Notes under the pieces: generated by a model
Told to the model about the DNA's origin: nothing
What the model saw: only the letters and a program-made list of their open reading frames with translations
Databases searched by the model: none
Source of the DNA: Amylostereum areolatum
Taxonomy: Eukaryota; Basidiomycota; Agaricomycetes; Russulales; Stereaceae
DNA: 64,000 nt
NCBI GenBank assembly: GCA_012932865.1
Contig: SAXG01000022.1
Coordinates: 434,001 to 498,000 of the forward strand
Direction of reading: 5' to 3'
Shown: positions 11,829 through 24,759 of the stretch, piece after piece
How the letters are laid out: each line of letters begins with the position of its first letter
How positions within the stretch are numbered: position 1 is the stretch's first letter
Program-made: the position numbers and the translations under genes

Positions 11829-12482
11829 TGGTCAACTTTTATTCTAGACTGTTTTCTATTGTTGTATCTGTAGTCCGGATTGCGTGAAACGGTGACTTTG
11901 TGGACGTTGCGGCAAGTGGGCTCCAGGGACGAAAGCGTTTGGGTAAGGCAGGAAGTGAGGCGAAGGACAAACAAGGACGCTCGCGACGCGTCACGACCAC
12001 GTGACCTTCACTTGATATATCTCTTCAAGCTACAAGCAAGTTTTCATGTCTGCTTTCTCTGGGTTTTCTTCGATGTGGCGAATTGCACAAGCTGTACGAC
12101 CGTATACTCGAGTACTAAGTCAGAACAGCTAGTGTCGCGCACCAGGTCCAATGTCTCCATGATGTTCGTGACATTGCTCACGTGGGATACCGTAATTGCT
12201 GTCACGTTGCGCGTCTCTCTCTGGAACTCAACTTCGACATTGAATATTGACGTCCTCGCCTCTGGCACCATCTCCTCCCCGACTCCTTTCGGCCTTGCAT
12301 TATCTGGGTCCACCCCCTGCGAATCCCCGGTCGGACCTGAAGAAACTCCTTGCAATACCCGCATCAGCGACGTCCGTGGCTTGTTCCAGTAGCAGCACCC
12401 AACTGCCCTTCTAGGCCACCTCCGATTAACTACCCGTACACGGGCTAACGACCACACACTGACGACACGCCACGACGGCAAT
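11829..12482. promoter_or_regulatory. E2-myosin intergenic region with CACGTG box
   Basis: About 650 nt upstream of the myosin start. Contains CACGTG at 11998-12003 followed by ACC. No coding gene is supported, although open frames exist on both strands. Confidence 0.4.
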
Positions 12483-15400
12483 ATGCCAGCGCCCCGGATA
12501 TCCCAGAATGCTGCTGCTGCGCGTGCAGCAGCGCTCCAAGCCGAATTCAACGAGAAGAAATGGGTCTGGGTTCCCGACGACAAGGACGGCTATCTCGCCG
12601 GATGGGTCGTGAAAGAAGAGGATGACTTTGGCAGTGTAGTGATGGCGTCCGGGGGCGATGTGTGTATCAGCCTTGTTTGTACGCTCTGCCGACACTAAAC
12701 GACCGCGTACAGATCCGAAGGCTGCCCTTGTACGCGCTCTCCAAGATGAACCCTCCAAAATTCGATCGTGTGGAGGACATCGCCGATCTCACATTCCTGA
12801 ACGAAGCAAGCGTCGTTCACAACCTCAGACTAAGGTATGGATCCGGAGCCATCTATGTGCGTTAACTTTGTTGGTTTGTTTGTTGCCACTTGCCCGCTGA
12901 CTTTGTCCGACTGTCTCTAAGACATACTCTGGCTTATTCTTAGTTGCCATAAACCCTTACCAATCACTTCCTCTATACTCAGACGCCATCGTCCAGCAAT
13001 ACCGCTCCAAACGCCGCGATGAAAACCCTCCGCATATATTCGCGATCGCGGAACACGCCTGGGTCAACATGGGCGACGAACGCGAAAACCAGAGTATCCT
13101 TATTACAGGTGAATCTGGTGCAGGTAAGACGGAGAGCACCAAGAAAGTTATTCAGTATCTCGCCGCAATTGCTACCGACGGTCACGCACGGACATCATCA
13201 TCACATTCCCATTCACAATCTCTTACCTCTTCCTCTTCCTTTAACGCCATAATGCCCTCCACAGGCCTCCCTAAGAACCCGTCGTTCCGCCAGCATAAAC
13301 CCCATCAGTCTATGTCTGTATCCTCGTCAGCATCTCAGATCGCGTCGAAGGCCCGGCTTGGCCTCCTCGAACGACAGATCCTCCAAGCTAATCCCATCTT
13401 GGAAGCGTTCGGTAATGCTCAGACCCAACGCAACAATAACTCCAGTCGGTTCGGCAAGTTCGTTCGTATCAGCTTCTCCCCCGATGGGAGTATCGCGGGT
13501 GCCAATATCGACTGGTACCTTCTGGAGAAAAGTCGGGTTGTCTTCCGCGCAGAAGCTGAACGCAGTTTCCATGTTTTCTACCAATTGCTGGAAGGCGGGG
13601 GCGGTCTTAAAGGTCCGTTGAAACCTTCATATCATCGCAGGACAAGGTTGACATCTTTATGAAGATACTCTGCTTTTGACTGGTGGCGCACAAGATTACG
13701 AATACCTCAACAAGAGCAGACAAGAGGTCGATGGAATCAATGACTTCGAAGAATGGAATGCACTCAAGGTAAAACTCCAATATTCGCCATCGAAGCTCGT
13801 CGCTGAACGCCCTTCAGGCAGCCTTCGAAGTCGTCGGGTTTTCCGCGTCCGAGCAGCTGGATCTTTTCAGGATAGTTGCCGCCATTCTCCATCTAGGCAA
13901 TATTGCGATCACATCCACTCGCGGTGACGACGCGCTCATGCCGGATCCTTCTCAGGCGGAACGCGTATGCCACCTGCTTGGCATCCCTGTTACAGAGTTC
14001 ACTCGAGCAGTGTTGCGACCACGGGTTCTTGCCGGGCGTGAATGGGTAACACAAGCCAGGACAAAGCAACAAGCGCTGGACGAGCTTGCGGCTCTTTCAA
14101 AGACGCTCTACGAGAAATCATTTGGCTCTCTCGTCGATCGTATCAACCGTGCCCTCGACAGGCCCTCCTCCAAGGCTAACTTTATTGGTGTCCTCGATAT
14201 TGCTGGATTCGAAATCTTCGAAGTCAATGCGTACGAACAGCTACTTATCAACTACACGAACGAGAAGCTTCAGCAATTCTTCAATCATCACATGTTCGTG
14301 CTTGAGCAGGAAGAGTACACCCGGGAGAACATTGAGTGGTCTTACGTCAACTTTGGACTGGACCTACAACCTACCATCGACCTCATTGAGGGCAGTGGCG
14401 CCGTCATCGGTGTTCTCAGCCTCCTTGACGAAGAATGTATCATGCCGAAGGCCACCGACCTTACGTTCACGAATAAACTCCACTATATCTGGAGCGGGGA
14501 CGTACAATCGGGAGAGGAGCCGCACCCTGGCCGCGATAAATACGAGCCTGCTCGCTTCAACCAAGGCTTCCTTGTCAACCACTACGCAGGCAAAGTCGAG
14601 TACAACACCTATGGGTGGCTGGAGAAGAACAAAGACCCCTTAAACGATAACCTCTCCCGCGTTCTCGCTTCTTCCTCTGAACGCTATGTTTCATCCCTCT
14701 TCGCGGACTATACCGACCCTGGTTTCCCATCTAGTTCTTCAGGAGGAGTTCCAAACATGTTTACCCTTGGCAAGAAACGTACCCTCAAGAAAGGCGCATT
14801 CCGCACTGTAGGGCAAAGACACAAGGAGCAGCTTTCCAGCCTCATGGCCCAGTTGTATGCGACGCAGCCACACTTCGTTCGGTGTATTGTCCCGAACGCG
14901 AACAAGAAACCGGGCCGTATCGATGTTCCTCTCGTGCTCGACCAACTGCGCTGCAATGGTGTTCTGGAGGGTATCCGTATTGCACGCCTGGGATATCCTA
15001 ATCGACTCCCTTTCGTCGAGTTCCGGCAAAGATACGAGATCCTTACGCCAGGCATCTTGCCACGCGGATACATGGACGGACAGAAGGCATGCGAACGTAT
15101 GATGGGGGCGCTGGAGCTCGATGCTTCCACCTTCCGCATCGGTAACTCCAAGGTCTTTTTCAAGGCGGGCGCGTTGGCCGAACTTGAAGAACGCCGCGAC
15201 GCCCTGTTGTTCGATATCTTCACGAAATTGCAGGCGCAATCACGGATGTTCGCAGCCAGGAGACAAATGAAGAAGGTCCTCAACAGGGCGGTCGCCATCC
15301 GTACTATCCAGCGGAATGCGCGTATATACGCCGAATTGCGCGAATGGCCATGGTGGCAACTGTACACTAAAGTATATCAGCTCTCTTGTCCTACATCAAT

Positions 15401-18400
15401 TGTCTCACAACTTCAATTTTTAGGTCCGCCCGCTGCTTGCTGCCACTCGCAACGATGACGAGCTGCGCAAGAAAGAGGCCGAGCTGCTCCTGGTCAAAGA
15501 GCGTGCCGAGCGCGACGCGAAGGAGAGAGAGGCTCTTGAAGGTCTTCGTATGCGTCTCGAAGTGGACAAGAGGAAAGTTGAAGACGCTCTCGAACGTGAG
15601 CGTAGCCTCGGCATCGACAAAGATGCTCTCCTTGAACGCAGCAAGAAGCGCGAGCTGGAGCTCGAGGAAGAAGTCGCGGCCCTGCAGGCAGACCTGGACA
15701 CGCTTGATTCACAGCTCGATCGTGCGCTCCAAATTCAGAAGGAAAGCGAAGAGAAACACGAATCGCTCCGACAGGCGTTTGACGAAGCCGCGGAACATCT
15801 TGTGCGCCTTGAGAGTGAGCAGCAGCAATGGGCTACGCGCGAAGCGGAATTGGCGCAGCACCTCGGTGAAGCCGACCAGGACGTGGATGCTCTGCAGACG
15901 GCCAAACAAGAGCTAGAGAAAGAGCGAGATGACCTGAAGCAGCTTGTAGCTCAACACGAGGAAGACCTCGTTCGTACTAAGGATCGCATGGATGCAGCTG
16001 TCGCCGATCTTGACGGCAAGCTGAACGCCGAACATCGTAATCGGTGAGCAGCATTGATTGCTAGTGGCGGGCGGCACTGACGCTTCTATCTAGGGACTTG
16101 CTCAAGGACAAGGTGGATGGTCTGGAACAAGATGCCCGTCAAGCCAGGGAGCAACTCGCCGAGATGGCGCGTACTGCGACGGAGTATTCCGATATGATTA
16201 AGCAGAAGGAGGCCAGGATCACCCGCCTCACCGCCGACCTCGAGTCTCTTAAGGCTGAACGGAGTGCCCTCTCCAAAGAGATTCTCGAGCTCAAGGCGCG
16301 CGGCGAGACTTTGATGGTAGAGCTTCAGTCCGCCCGGAGCAGCGAGGAGCGCAAGACGGTTCTCCAGTCCAAATTGCAGGGGGAACTAGACGAGCTTCGC
16401 GATCTTATGGAAGCCAAAACAAGCGAGGAAAGTCGACGCAGCGAAGTCGAGAAGCGAAAGGATGAAGAACTGGTTGACCTTCGTCGTCAAGTTGGCACCC
16501 TCCAGCAAGAGCTTAATGAAGCTCGTCGCACTGCCTCGGAGATCCAGGCCAAACTGAAAGTCGACCTCGACTCTGCTGTACGGGAGCATACTTCGCTTTT
16601 GCACAGCCATCGCTCGTTGTCGGACCGAATGCAAGCAAGCGATACCAAGCTGAAGACGGCCGAGACGTCTCTGGCGGATGTTGAGAAGGCCAAGCGGTCA
16701 ATGGAATCGGAATTGCAAGCCATTCGCAGTCGCCAGATTGACGTTGACGGCCAACTCGCCGAGGTCCAGAAGGCGAAAGAGGTACGTCTTCCTTGAGATG
16801 TAGAAAGCTTGTCATTCTCATTGTTCAACTAGAGCCTGGAGCGACAACTTTCTGCAGCAACGACGAAGTACCAAGACTTCGAAGACACAGCCCTTCAGCT
16901 TGAGCGCGAGAAAGCCACTCAGGATCGTCACCTGGAGGCCCTTCGGCAGCAACTCGAAGCCGAGACTACCAAACGCGAGAAACTGGAGAAACTGGCGTCG
17001 AGCCAGAAAGCAGAGATCATCCAACTTCGGGACCGCGTTACCAAGTTCGACCGAGATCTCAATAAGACTTTAACGGATCTCAAGAATCGCGAATGGGATG
17101 TCAAGCAGCTCGAGTCCCGCCAGGATAAGACCATCGTGGAACATGTCCATGTCCTGGAAGAGGCGAAGCGTGTTACGGATCGTCAACTGGCAGATGCCCA
17201 GAAGGAGCTGGAAGCGCAACTCGTCTACATTAAATCCTTGGAGAAGGCGAAGGCAAACCTTACCGGCCAGGCGGAAGATCTCGCGCGGGCTACCGAGCAA
17301 GAGCACATGCAATTCCGGGCAAAGGAGAAAGCAGCCAAGTCGCTTGAGGAGAGGGAGAAACGTGCCTTGCGTGAAGCGGAGAATCAACGCAAAGGCAGAG
17401 AGGCAGCCGAAGCCCACATTCGCAAGCTCCAAAGCGAAGTGCAAACCTCGCATGACCAGATTGCGGATGTCACGCAGCAATGTCGGGCGATGCAACGTGC
17501 CAAAGATAACCTTGAGACCGAGCTAGCAAGACTCGCGGATGAAACCGAAGGTCCAAGCTCCATGGCCAAAGTGCAGCGGCAATACGAAGCTCGCATTTCC
17601 CAACTGGAGAGTCAGTTAGAAGAGGCTGAAATGGCGAAGGTCACCGCCGCACGTATCCGCGACCATGTTGATCGACAGAACGCCGAAATCAGGCGACTAA
17701 TCATGAGTGGGGGGCCTCAGGATGATCCCTTCCGGAAGAGCCTTCTACGTGAATTGCAGCTACTGGAAGACGAGCTTGACAAGCCCTCGAGCTCCCGCGG
17801 TGGGTCATCCGATATCCGCACGCTTGCCAATGTCACGCCTACAAAAAAGCGAAGCTCTCTGGGTCCTAATGGATCCCTCCGCCCACGCGCCGATTCTCAT
17901 GTTTCATCGCCACGGAAGGTTGACAATCAAGTCAGCGCCCTCAAACAACAAGTACAAGTGCTAGAGCTGAAGATGGTTGCCTCAGATCGCGTCCGACAGC
18001 ACCTTGAGGCTTCCCTGCGAGAACTCACCGCCGAACTAGATCACAGCGACGGGTCTAAGGAATCCCTACAACAATACAAGGCCCGCCTGGCGAAGGAGAA
18101 TAGCCGGCTTTCCGAGCTGTTGGAAGATGAGGCTGAGGCACGAAGACATGCGGAAGCTGCCGAACTTAGCGGCGTGCAAGAGATGTGGAACAAGTTCCAG
18201 AATACTATCGCCGCCGAACGCGAAAATTATTCTCGTTTGGAAGAGTCGCGCAAGGCTCTGGTGAGCTCGGCGTTTTTCGTTTCACATGCGTAGGTTTGTT
18301 GACCGACCGTGTTTGCCAGGTCATCCAACAACGTAATGCACAAGCCGAAGCCGAGGAAGGTCGTCGACAAGTTCAGGAGCTAGCCTAAAGCCAAGAAAAA

Positions 18401-20351
18401 GCTACAGTCAGAGGTCGCCGAGCTCAAAGGTCGCGTGGAGGGCGAGGTGGCTGCTAAAAAAGAAGAGACCCGTGCGTATCGCCCTTCGTCCGGGACGGTG
18501 GCAATCGTACTCATAGTACATAGTCGGGAAGCGACGAGCACTAGAACGCTTGCAAGAGCTTGAAGTGTCATCGTCTGCAAATGCGAGTGCCGAGTCCCAA
18601 CTACGTGAAGCTCTGGACGCGTACAAGTCAAAGTCTGATGCGTACCGCGTTAGCCTTGAGAACACGGAGGTCGAGAAGCTCCAGCTGCAACGCTCAGAGG
18701 GCCGTCGTACGTATTCTGCTTCTAATCCGAACCCCATCTGACGTTGAGGTTCATTCCAGTTCAACGTACTCTTGCGGACGCCGAGAAAGCACGGACCACT
18801 CTCACCGCGGAACGCGATGCAGTTATTGCCAGGCTCAAGAATGCTGAGCTTAAGGTCCAAGAACTCGAGGCCAGGCTTGATGAAGAGAACATCGACTCCT
18901 CCCAGATGGAGATCATTCGCCAGAGGTTAGCGGAAGAGATGGACGACGAACGCAAGCAGTACCAGAAGACTCTTGAGTCGCGTGACTTCGACATGGAGCA
19001 TACCCGCAAAAAGTATCAAGGTGCGTACCTTATTGGGCTCATAGTGCTTGTATCTTACTTTTCTGAATCTTACCAGCCGAACTTGCCCAACTCAGCGAAG
19101 GTTTGTGTCTCAGGTATCCAAAAGAACGTCTAGCTTATATATTATCACTGTAGAAATCAAGGGTCAGCGAGACACCATAAGTACCTTGCGCGAGGAACAT
19201 CGGAAAACTCGCTCGGATTACGACGAGCTCTTGGTTCGCTTCGATGACGAGGTGTACAGCGGAGGCGCCTGGAAAAAGGAACGTGAACGGCTGGAGATGA
19301 AGATCGCCGACCTCTCTAGAGCTTACGACTCTTCCACCGCCGCCCAAACAGAGCAACAGTCTCAAATCGTTGCACTACATTCCCAAGTCCGCGAACTGCG
19401 TAGCGTGCTCAATGACGCCGAGGCCGATCGTGCGCTGCTCCAGAAAGCACGACGGTCCCTGCAAGCCGAACTTGAGACCATCAAGCTGGATACGGTCGAC
19501 GCAAACAAGATGAGTGCGGATCGACAGCTGCAAATGCTCCAATTGAAGACGCATGATCTGGAACGATCACTAGAAGAGCAGAGCGACAGGGTTGAAATGG
19601 CCTACAAGCGGATGAAGCAAGCGGAAGTCCACGCTCAAGAGAGCCAGCTTGAACTGGGCAAAGTTCGTGTCGAGAATTCTGAGTTGGACAAGCTCAACGT
19701 ATGTTCACCTCTTCTCTATCACTTAGCATTTAATCATACCCCCCCCCCCCTCCCCTCAGGCCAGCCTCGAAAAGCAAATCAAGGAGCTGAACCTACGCGT
19801 CGTCGACTTTGAAACAAAGTCTTTATCACGCGCTCCGGCGTCAACTTCTAACACTACTATACGCCAGTATGAGCGTCGTATAGAGGAACTTACCGCGCAG
19901 CTCAAGGAGGCTAACAAGGATACCAAGAACCGTCATTCTTTGTCACGAGATCGGGACGCGCTGGTCAAGCTAGCGGACAGCGATCGTCAGAAAGCTCGCC
20001 TTGAAGAGGAAGTCCGGTCATATGACAAAGAGCTGAAGGCTTTGCGCACTACCATGGATCAAATGGTAGCTCCCCTCTTTCAATGTTCGCTGCGAAGTTC
20101 AACTGACGCCGCCTGCGAAGCAAACTACCGAGAGTGAACTGCAGCTTGCCAAGCGACGCGCTGAGCGTGAAGCAACGGAGCTGAGGCAGAAGGCGCTGAA
20201 GTGAGTCTTCGATCTAGCATTTTCCCTCACGTCCAACTTACATAGACCCTATAGCTTGGAACACCAAGTCGAGCGGCTTCGTGTACGACTAGAACGGCCG
20301 ACGTCTGTACTTGATCGTGGATCTCCCGCCGCATCTCCTAGGAAGTCATAG
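12483..20351 (+). CDS. Class II (conventional) myosin heavy chain
   Basis: Actin-based motor that drives the cytokinetic ring in fungi. The ATG at 12483 starts an SH3-like N-terminal region ([18 protein letters not shown]). The motor follows, with the P-loop GESGAGKTE (about 13108-13134), switch II region [10 protein letters not shown] (about 14190-14220), relay text, and actin-binding and converter segments up to about 15200. One IQ-like element ([12 protein letters not shown]) is followed by a coiled coil of roughly 1,400 residues running to the stop at 20349-20351, which is preceded by a short SPAASPRKS end. Loop 1 after the P-loop has an unusual Ser/His-rich insert of about 70 residues. 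About 16 short introns are recognisable. The tail frame is broken once by an extra T at 18386 (a TAA arises at 18386-18388), after which coiled coil resumes in the +1 frame. I read this as one gene with either a sequencing insertion or a genuine lesion. Confidence 0.93.
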
Positions 20352-20540
20352 ATGCTCTCATGGACTTACGTATATCTTGTAGTTTTGCTCCACCATCTCT
20401 TCTATCTCTCATGTTCACTCACGTTCTTGTAACACTGTATTTCATGTTGTAATTTCCTTCAATTTATGACCTTATGATCATGCTGAACCCTGCCTTGACC
20501 GAAGACTTGATCATGAATGCCTTAATTGGTCATATCTCCC

Positions 20541-20615
20541 AGCAGCATGGCGCAGCTGGTATAGCGCGCAGGGCCCATAACCCTGAGGTCCCTCGATCGA
20601 AACGAGGTGCTGCTA
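20541..20615 (+). tRNA. Initiator tRNA-Met (CAT)
   Basis: Complete cloverleaf of 75 nt. Acceptor stem AGCAGCA/TGCTGCT is perfect. The D stem is GCGC/GCGC. The anticodon stem CAGGG/CCCTG has three consecutive G:C pairs, and its loop CCCATAA holds anticodon CAT. The T stem is CCTCG/CGAGG with loop ATCGAAA. A1:U72, A54 and A60 in the T loop, and the three G:C pairs above the anticodon loop are hallmarks of eukaryotic initiator tRNA. No intron. An open frame covering 20474-20788 across this gene is therefore not real. Confidence 0.95.
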
Positions 20616-20617
20616 AG

Positions 20618-20622
20618 TTTTT
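20618..20622 (+). terminator. Pol III terminator (T run) of tRNA-iMet
   Basis: Five consecutive T residues 2 nt after the discriminator base, the standard RNA polymerase III stop. Confidence 0.8.
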
Positions 20623-20796
20623 ATCCATCCTGTCGTCAGTCCCACTCAGCCATGAATCTGATGAAAATAAATTCTTTTTATTATTAATTTATTATGGGAC
20701 TTTCATTGAATCATCAGGGATCATGAAGATTCATGATTCAGCTTTTCAAGTGGCAAGGAATTTAGAAATTGATTCTGAAAGTATATAACGGAGAAC
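20623..20796. other. AT-rich intergenic stretch
   Basis: Markedly AT-rich compared with its neighbours, with short palindromes around TGAATCAT and ATGAAGATTCAT at about 20705-20745. No gene recognised. Confidence 0.4.
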
Positions 20797-21841
20797 TACA
20801 GGTTCAGGATGTAAGAAGCCACCTCGGTTAGACTGGAAACCGTCGTGGTCGGTTGAGCATCCACTAGTCTGTCATGCCACCCATTTCCAGCACGATCGAC
20901 CCATATAGCATTCATCCCTGACTCTCGCGCTCCAGTGACGTCGAATGGATTTCTTTATCAGAGCAGCACCAATGTAAGCTTTGGATACGTGAATGTTGGC
21001 CGGACGTACCCGCTGACCAGCCACACCTTCCCAGGGTCGCTTGATCTCCCAACAAACTCGACAAGGCCGCGATAGATGTCAGGACACGGTTTATACTTGC
21101 GCACAGAATCTGCCAGATACTGCTTCTTTACGAGCGCCGCCAGCGACGAGGCGTCCATAGCGGAAGAAATCATCTAGGAGCCAAAGTAAGGCGGTCAGTG
21201 TGTCTTGAAAGAAGTGGAACACGGACGTTCGCTGATCCTACAATAAGAAGCATCAACATGTTAGAAGGAAGAGGTGTGTGTCATACACGTACCATTGCTG
21301 AATACCACGACTTCTACATCACTGTGTTGTCCGAGCGCCTTGAGAGCGTCGACGGCATCGGGATAGCTTGTAAATCACAATAAGTGCAACCATGCATGAA
21401 CATAGCAAAACGTGGCGTACGGAGAGAGCGTGCAATATGACTCGTATATTGCCTCGGCCGTGGTTGTGGAAAGATCGAAGCCAAAGTCAAGGGCAGCATT
21501 CAATAAACTCTTGCGGGTGACAACGTCGAAGGGTTCGTAAATACCTAAGATGGGTCATAAATCGATGGGAAATTTAGCTGTAGTACTTAAGTAGGAGTGT
21601 TTATTACCCATCGAGTTCATTCTCCAGGTATATCTTCACCCGCTTCCTTAGCCCGTGCAGTAGGTTAGAGCCTGTCCGATACTCACTCGAGCTGATACAT
21701 TCTCCATCGGGTCGCAATTTCCGAGGCCTTCTCTCCCGGTACCTTGAGGTGGTCGGTGAGAGTCACCGAGATGCTACCGGTATCCAGCAATGTCCCGTAT
21801 ACGTCGAAGGCCAAGGTCTGTGTGGGTTTTCCGGCCGGCAT
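20797..21841 (-). CDS. Haloacid dehalogenase type II-like HAD hydrolase
   Basis: HAD-superfamily hydrolase of the 2-haloacid dehalogenase type. The start ATG at 21841 gives MPAGKPTQTLAFDVYGTLLD, with the nucleophile motif I DVYGTLLD. Downstream exons on the minus strand read FDVVTRKSLLNAALDFGFDL (about 21470-21530), motif II VEVVVFSNG (about 21300) and motif IV VWLVSGNPFDVTGARESGM (about 20920-21030, split by an intron). The gene ends ASYILNL with TAG at 20797. At least five introns are apparent. The conserved SNxxDVxGA context is present as SGNPFDVTGA. A hydrolytic dehalogenase or phosphatase role is known for the family; the actual substrate is not evident. The gene lies between two tRNA genes. 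Confidence 0.88.
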
Positions 21842-22070
21842 GGTGGGCTTGGATAACGATGGTCGAGTACGATGTGTAAGGTCGTACTCAAGATGCGAAA
21901 GGCTGCCACGATATATACCTGGTGGATCGTTGTGACTCACGATTTCAAAGTCATGGGATGTCGAGAGGCACTGGCAATCAAGAAGACTCGGAGAGACGGT
22001 GGGCCGCCGTCGCCCTTCTCGCGGTACTTGGACATAATGTAGCTAAAGCTGGCCAGCGAGCCATAATGGA

Positions 22071-22143
22071 TCCCTGGTAGTATATCGGATTAGTACACGC
22101 GCCTGTCACGCGCGAGAGCGGGGTTCGACTCCCCGCCAGGGAG
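22071..22143 (+). tRNA. tRNA-Asp (GTC), copy 1
   Basis: 73-nt cloverleaf. Acceptor TCCCTGG/CCAGGGA, D arm GTAT/GTAC, anticodon stem CGCGC/GCGCG with loop CTGTCAC (anticodon GTC), T stem CGGGG/CCCCG with loop TTCGACT, discriminator G. No intron. Two near-identical copies occur at 55411-55483 and 56810-56882. Confidence 0.96.
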
Positions 22144-22147
22144 AGTG

Positions 22148-22156
22148 TTTTTTTTT
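22148..22156 (+). terminator. Pol III terminator of tRNA-Asp copy 1
   Basis: Nine consecutive T residues just after the tRNA. Confidence 0.85.
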
Positions 22157-22476
22157 GCCAATGCGACTGAAGCCTGCTCGCTGCAGCCTGCCTGTCCCCC
22201 TCCTGACTCGGGAGTCGGAACTCCGCATCGATTCTAATTTCTCAGCATACTACTTGGCAGTATAGCACCGATTCTTCCATTTACTGAACAGTGAGTCTGT
22301 GAAAGCCTCAGACCCCAGAGTGGCAGATGTGTCATGACAGATTGTCTATAATTCTGTGAAGCTTTTCAAGAGGTTTGGAGTCGGGCAACGGAGTTGTGAA
22401 GCTTCTAAGGAAAGGTCGGGGCCCAGCAGGTCCTACATGATGTCTCGGTGCCTGCGATGTTAGAACGGAAAGGTTC
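22157..22476. other. Intergenic between tRNA-Asp and BRF1 3' end
   Basis: No gene, RNA or repeat recognised. Confidence 0.4.
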
Positions 22477-24759
22477 CTAAACCTCCTGCTCATACGTATC
22501 CTCCCACCCGTAATCATCCTCCTTATCGCTCTGTCCTTCCCGTCCAACCCCACCCCCTCCCTCTTCCACGACGTAGTCATCCGCGTCGCCCTCCTCTTTG
22601 TCGTCGTCCATGGTATACAGTGGCCCATCATTCTTACTTTCTTCTTCGCCTCCGTCTGCAAATAGGTCCTTGAGCGCGTCGTAATTGATCCGCTTACTGT
22701 ACTTTGAGTTCTTCTTCAGCAAGTTACGCACAGATTCGGCTGCTGTGTTCCCATGTGGTGTGGATGCATCCCGAGGTTTAGTGCTCGATTTTCGACGCTA
22801 TAAGATATGAGCACTTGAGGATGGCCATAAGCTTTGTACGCACTTTTCGTGATTTACTGTTCGACGAGCCCGAATCCTGTTGCTCCCCCTTCGCTGCAGA
22901 TCCAGTGAGTTTCCAACCAGCTCGGGCGCAGTCATGAACGTACCGGCAATGTTCTCCAAATAGTCCCGATTCATCTCCACCCACACTCTTTCCTTGATCT
23001 TCACCTCCTCTTCTGTCATGATAAATCGATCAAGTTCCTCCTCATCCAGGCCTAGTAACTCGTCCACAACCTCGAATTGAGCTTGCCTTCGTTCGTCTGC
23101 TTCTATTAGTGCATTGCTCAGCATCGTGCCTTGCTCGTTGGTCAAAAACGTCGACATTTCCTCCGCCAGAGCAGTAGACACGGAAGCGTCCAGGGGGGAC
23201 ACCGTTATTGGGATCTCCTTGTCTCCTGTGCTGAGATCTTCCACTAGGGTCGCTGACGTAGAAGCCATAGGTTGAGTAGCGAAAGGCGACTGTTGGTTAC
23301 CTGTCGCAGGTTCGGGTATGGAGGGGGGTAACCCGAGAAGAGCAGGATCAATGTTGACATCCGCGTTCACCAACGTGGCCTCGTCAGCAGGGTCGGGGAG
23401 GAAGAGGGGTTCTGGCGATATGGCACCGGCCAGGATGCCTTGATTGAGTATGGAGGGGTCCAGATATGGTTGTGGAGGTTCTGGTTCCGGTAGTAGAGGC
23501 GCGGAGAAAGGTGCAGGTGTTGCTTCGGGGTCGTCTCCATCGTCGCTATCCACTCTCCGCCTCTTTTTCTTCCGCTTGTCTCCCTTTCTCCGCCTGCGCT
23601 TCTTTCCTGCTTCCTCCTCTTCCCCCTCCTCTTGTTCGTCCTCCTCCTCCTCTCTATCCTTCTCCTTCCCCTTCGTGAACGCAGGCGGATCCATTTCATC
23701 CTCAAGCCACACCGTCCGGAAGTCGGTAAGTGTCAACGCACCGCTGGGCGTGTTCTTGAACTCCTCTAAACGCTTTCGGAGGGTGGTATCCGCGATTTTG
23801 ACAACTTGCACGATCTCCTCCACCGAGCGACGGAAGTTGTTCATGCGTGCAGCGAGGAGGAGACATGCGCCACATATACCAGCGGGTCGTCGACCTTTGG
23901 TCATCCAGTCGCGGTCGAATCGTTGTACCAATCGAATAGCATCCGTCGCGACTTTATGTGTCTCATCCCCGAATTCCAAAAGAGCCGCAAAACGCGAAAT
24001 GTAATGGGACGGGTCGACTAGCGGTAGGCGGAGATTGAGTGTTTGTACGAGCTGAAGATAGGTGTGTCCGAGCTCGAAAACGTTCACCTGGATAGTCCAG
24101 CGTCAACGGCGCACTTTTCTGGAAAAAATGGGTAGCATACCTGCAAAAGGTCCGAGAAGTCGATGAGCATGTAGTTACGCGTCTCCTTCTGTCGACATGC
24201 GACGTAAAGACAAACGGCAACGACATTCAGGCTCTTGCGGCCCTTGGTAAACTTGTGTTCGACGGCGAGGGTATAAAGTCGCGTTGCAGCAAGCGATACG
24301 ACATCAGATAGACGCAGAAGGTTGGCTATACTCTGGATCTTCCTCTGCGCTGCACCACTTATTAGTCAGTCTGCCTCGAAACGAGTGAAACCTGACGCAC
24401 CGTTCGCAATGGTTTGCTCTCTCGACTCGTTGTTTCCTCGATTACCAAAAGGGCCTCCCATTCGCGCATGCGCTAAGGAAGCGGTGTCAGATTTGTTGTA
24501 GAACATAATGATACGGTAGCACATACTGGCACCCTGCCCGACATATGCGCCCTGAACCATTGCAGCGCCCGATGAGGTCTCTCCAAACGCAATTTCATTG
24601 ACGATCGTGTTCTCCTCCACGACGGTACCACAGTTAACGCAAAAGCCATTTCCGGCCGCGGCGTCGTATTCTATAACGGTACCTCCACAGTCGCTGCACA
24701 CTGTCTATATGGCATAGTCGAGATCAATGGTGTAGAGTATATGCGAAGCTGCTCACCAT
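22477..24759 (-). CDS. BRF1: TFIIIB subunit BRF1
   Basis: RNA polymerase III initiation factor related to TFIIB. The proposed start is a minimal first exon (ATG, 24757-24759) directly followed by a GTGAGC donor. Exon 2 begins at 24704 and gives MTVCSDCGGT, placing the zinc ribbon (CSDCGG...CVNCG) at the extreme N-terminus as in yeast Brf1. It continues NEIAFGETSSGAAMVQGAYV, then cyclin-fold repeats (FELGHTYLQLVQTLNL, GRRPAGICGACLLLAARMNN, TLRKRLEEF). A long acidic/basic disordered region with KKRRRRKGDKRKKKRRR follows. The C-terminus carries the Brf1 homology region (DRFIMTEEEVKIKERVW) and an acidic tail (DDYGWEDTYEQEV), stop at 22477. Several introns. It functions with TBP and BDP1 at tRNA genes such as the ones flanking it. 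Confidence 0.94.

Noticed and set aside
18360..18390. An intron removing the myosin stop
   Set aside because: The only GT...AG span near it is about 24 nt, below the 45-65 nt seen in this genome, and it would not restore the frame as well as removing one base.
20474..20788. A 104-codon open frame on the plus strand
   Set aside because: It runs through a perfect initiator tRNA-Met and its Pol III terminator and then AT-rich DNA; no domain.
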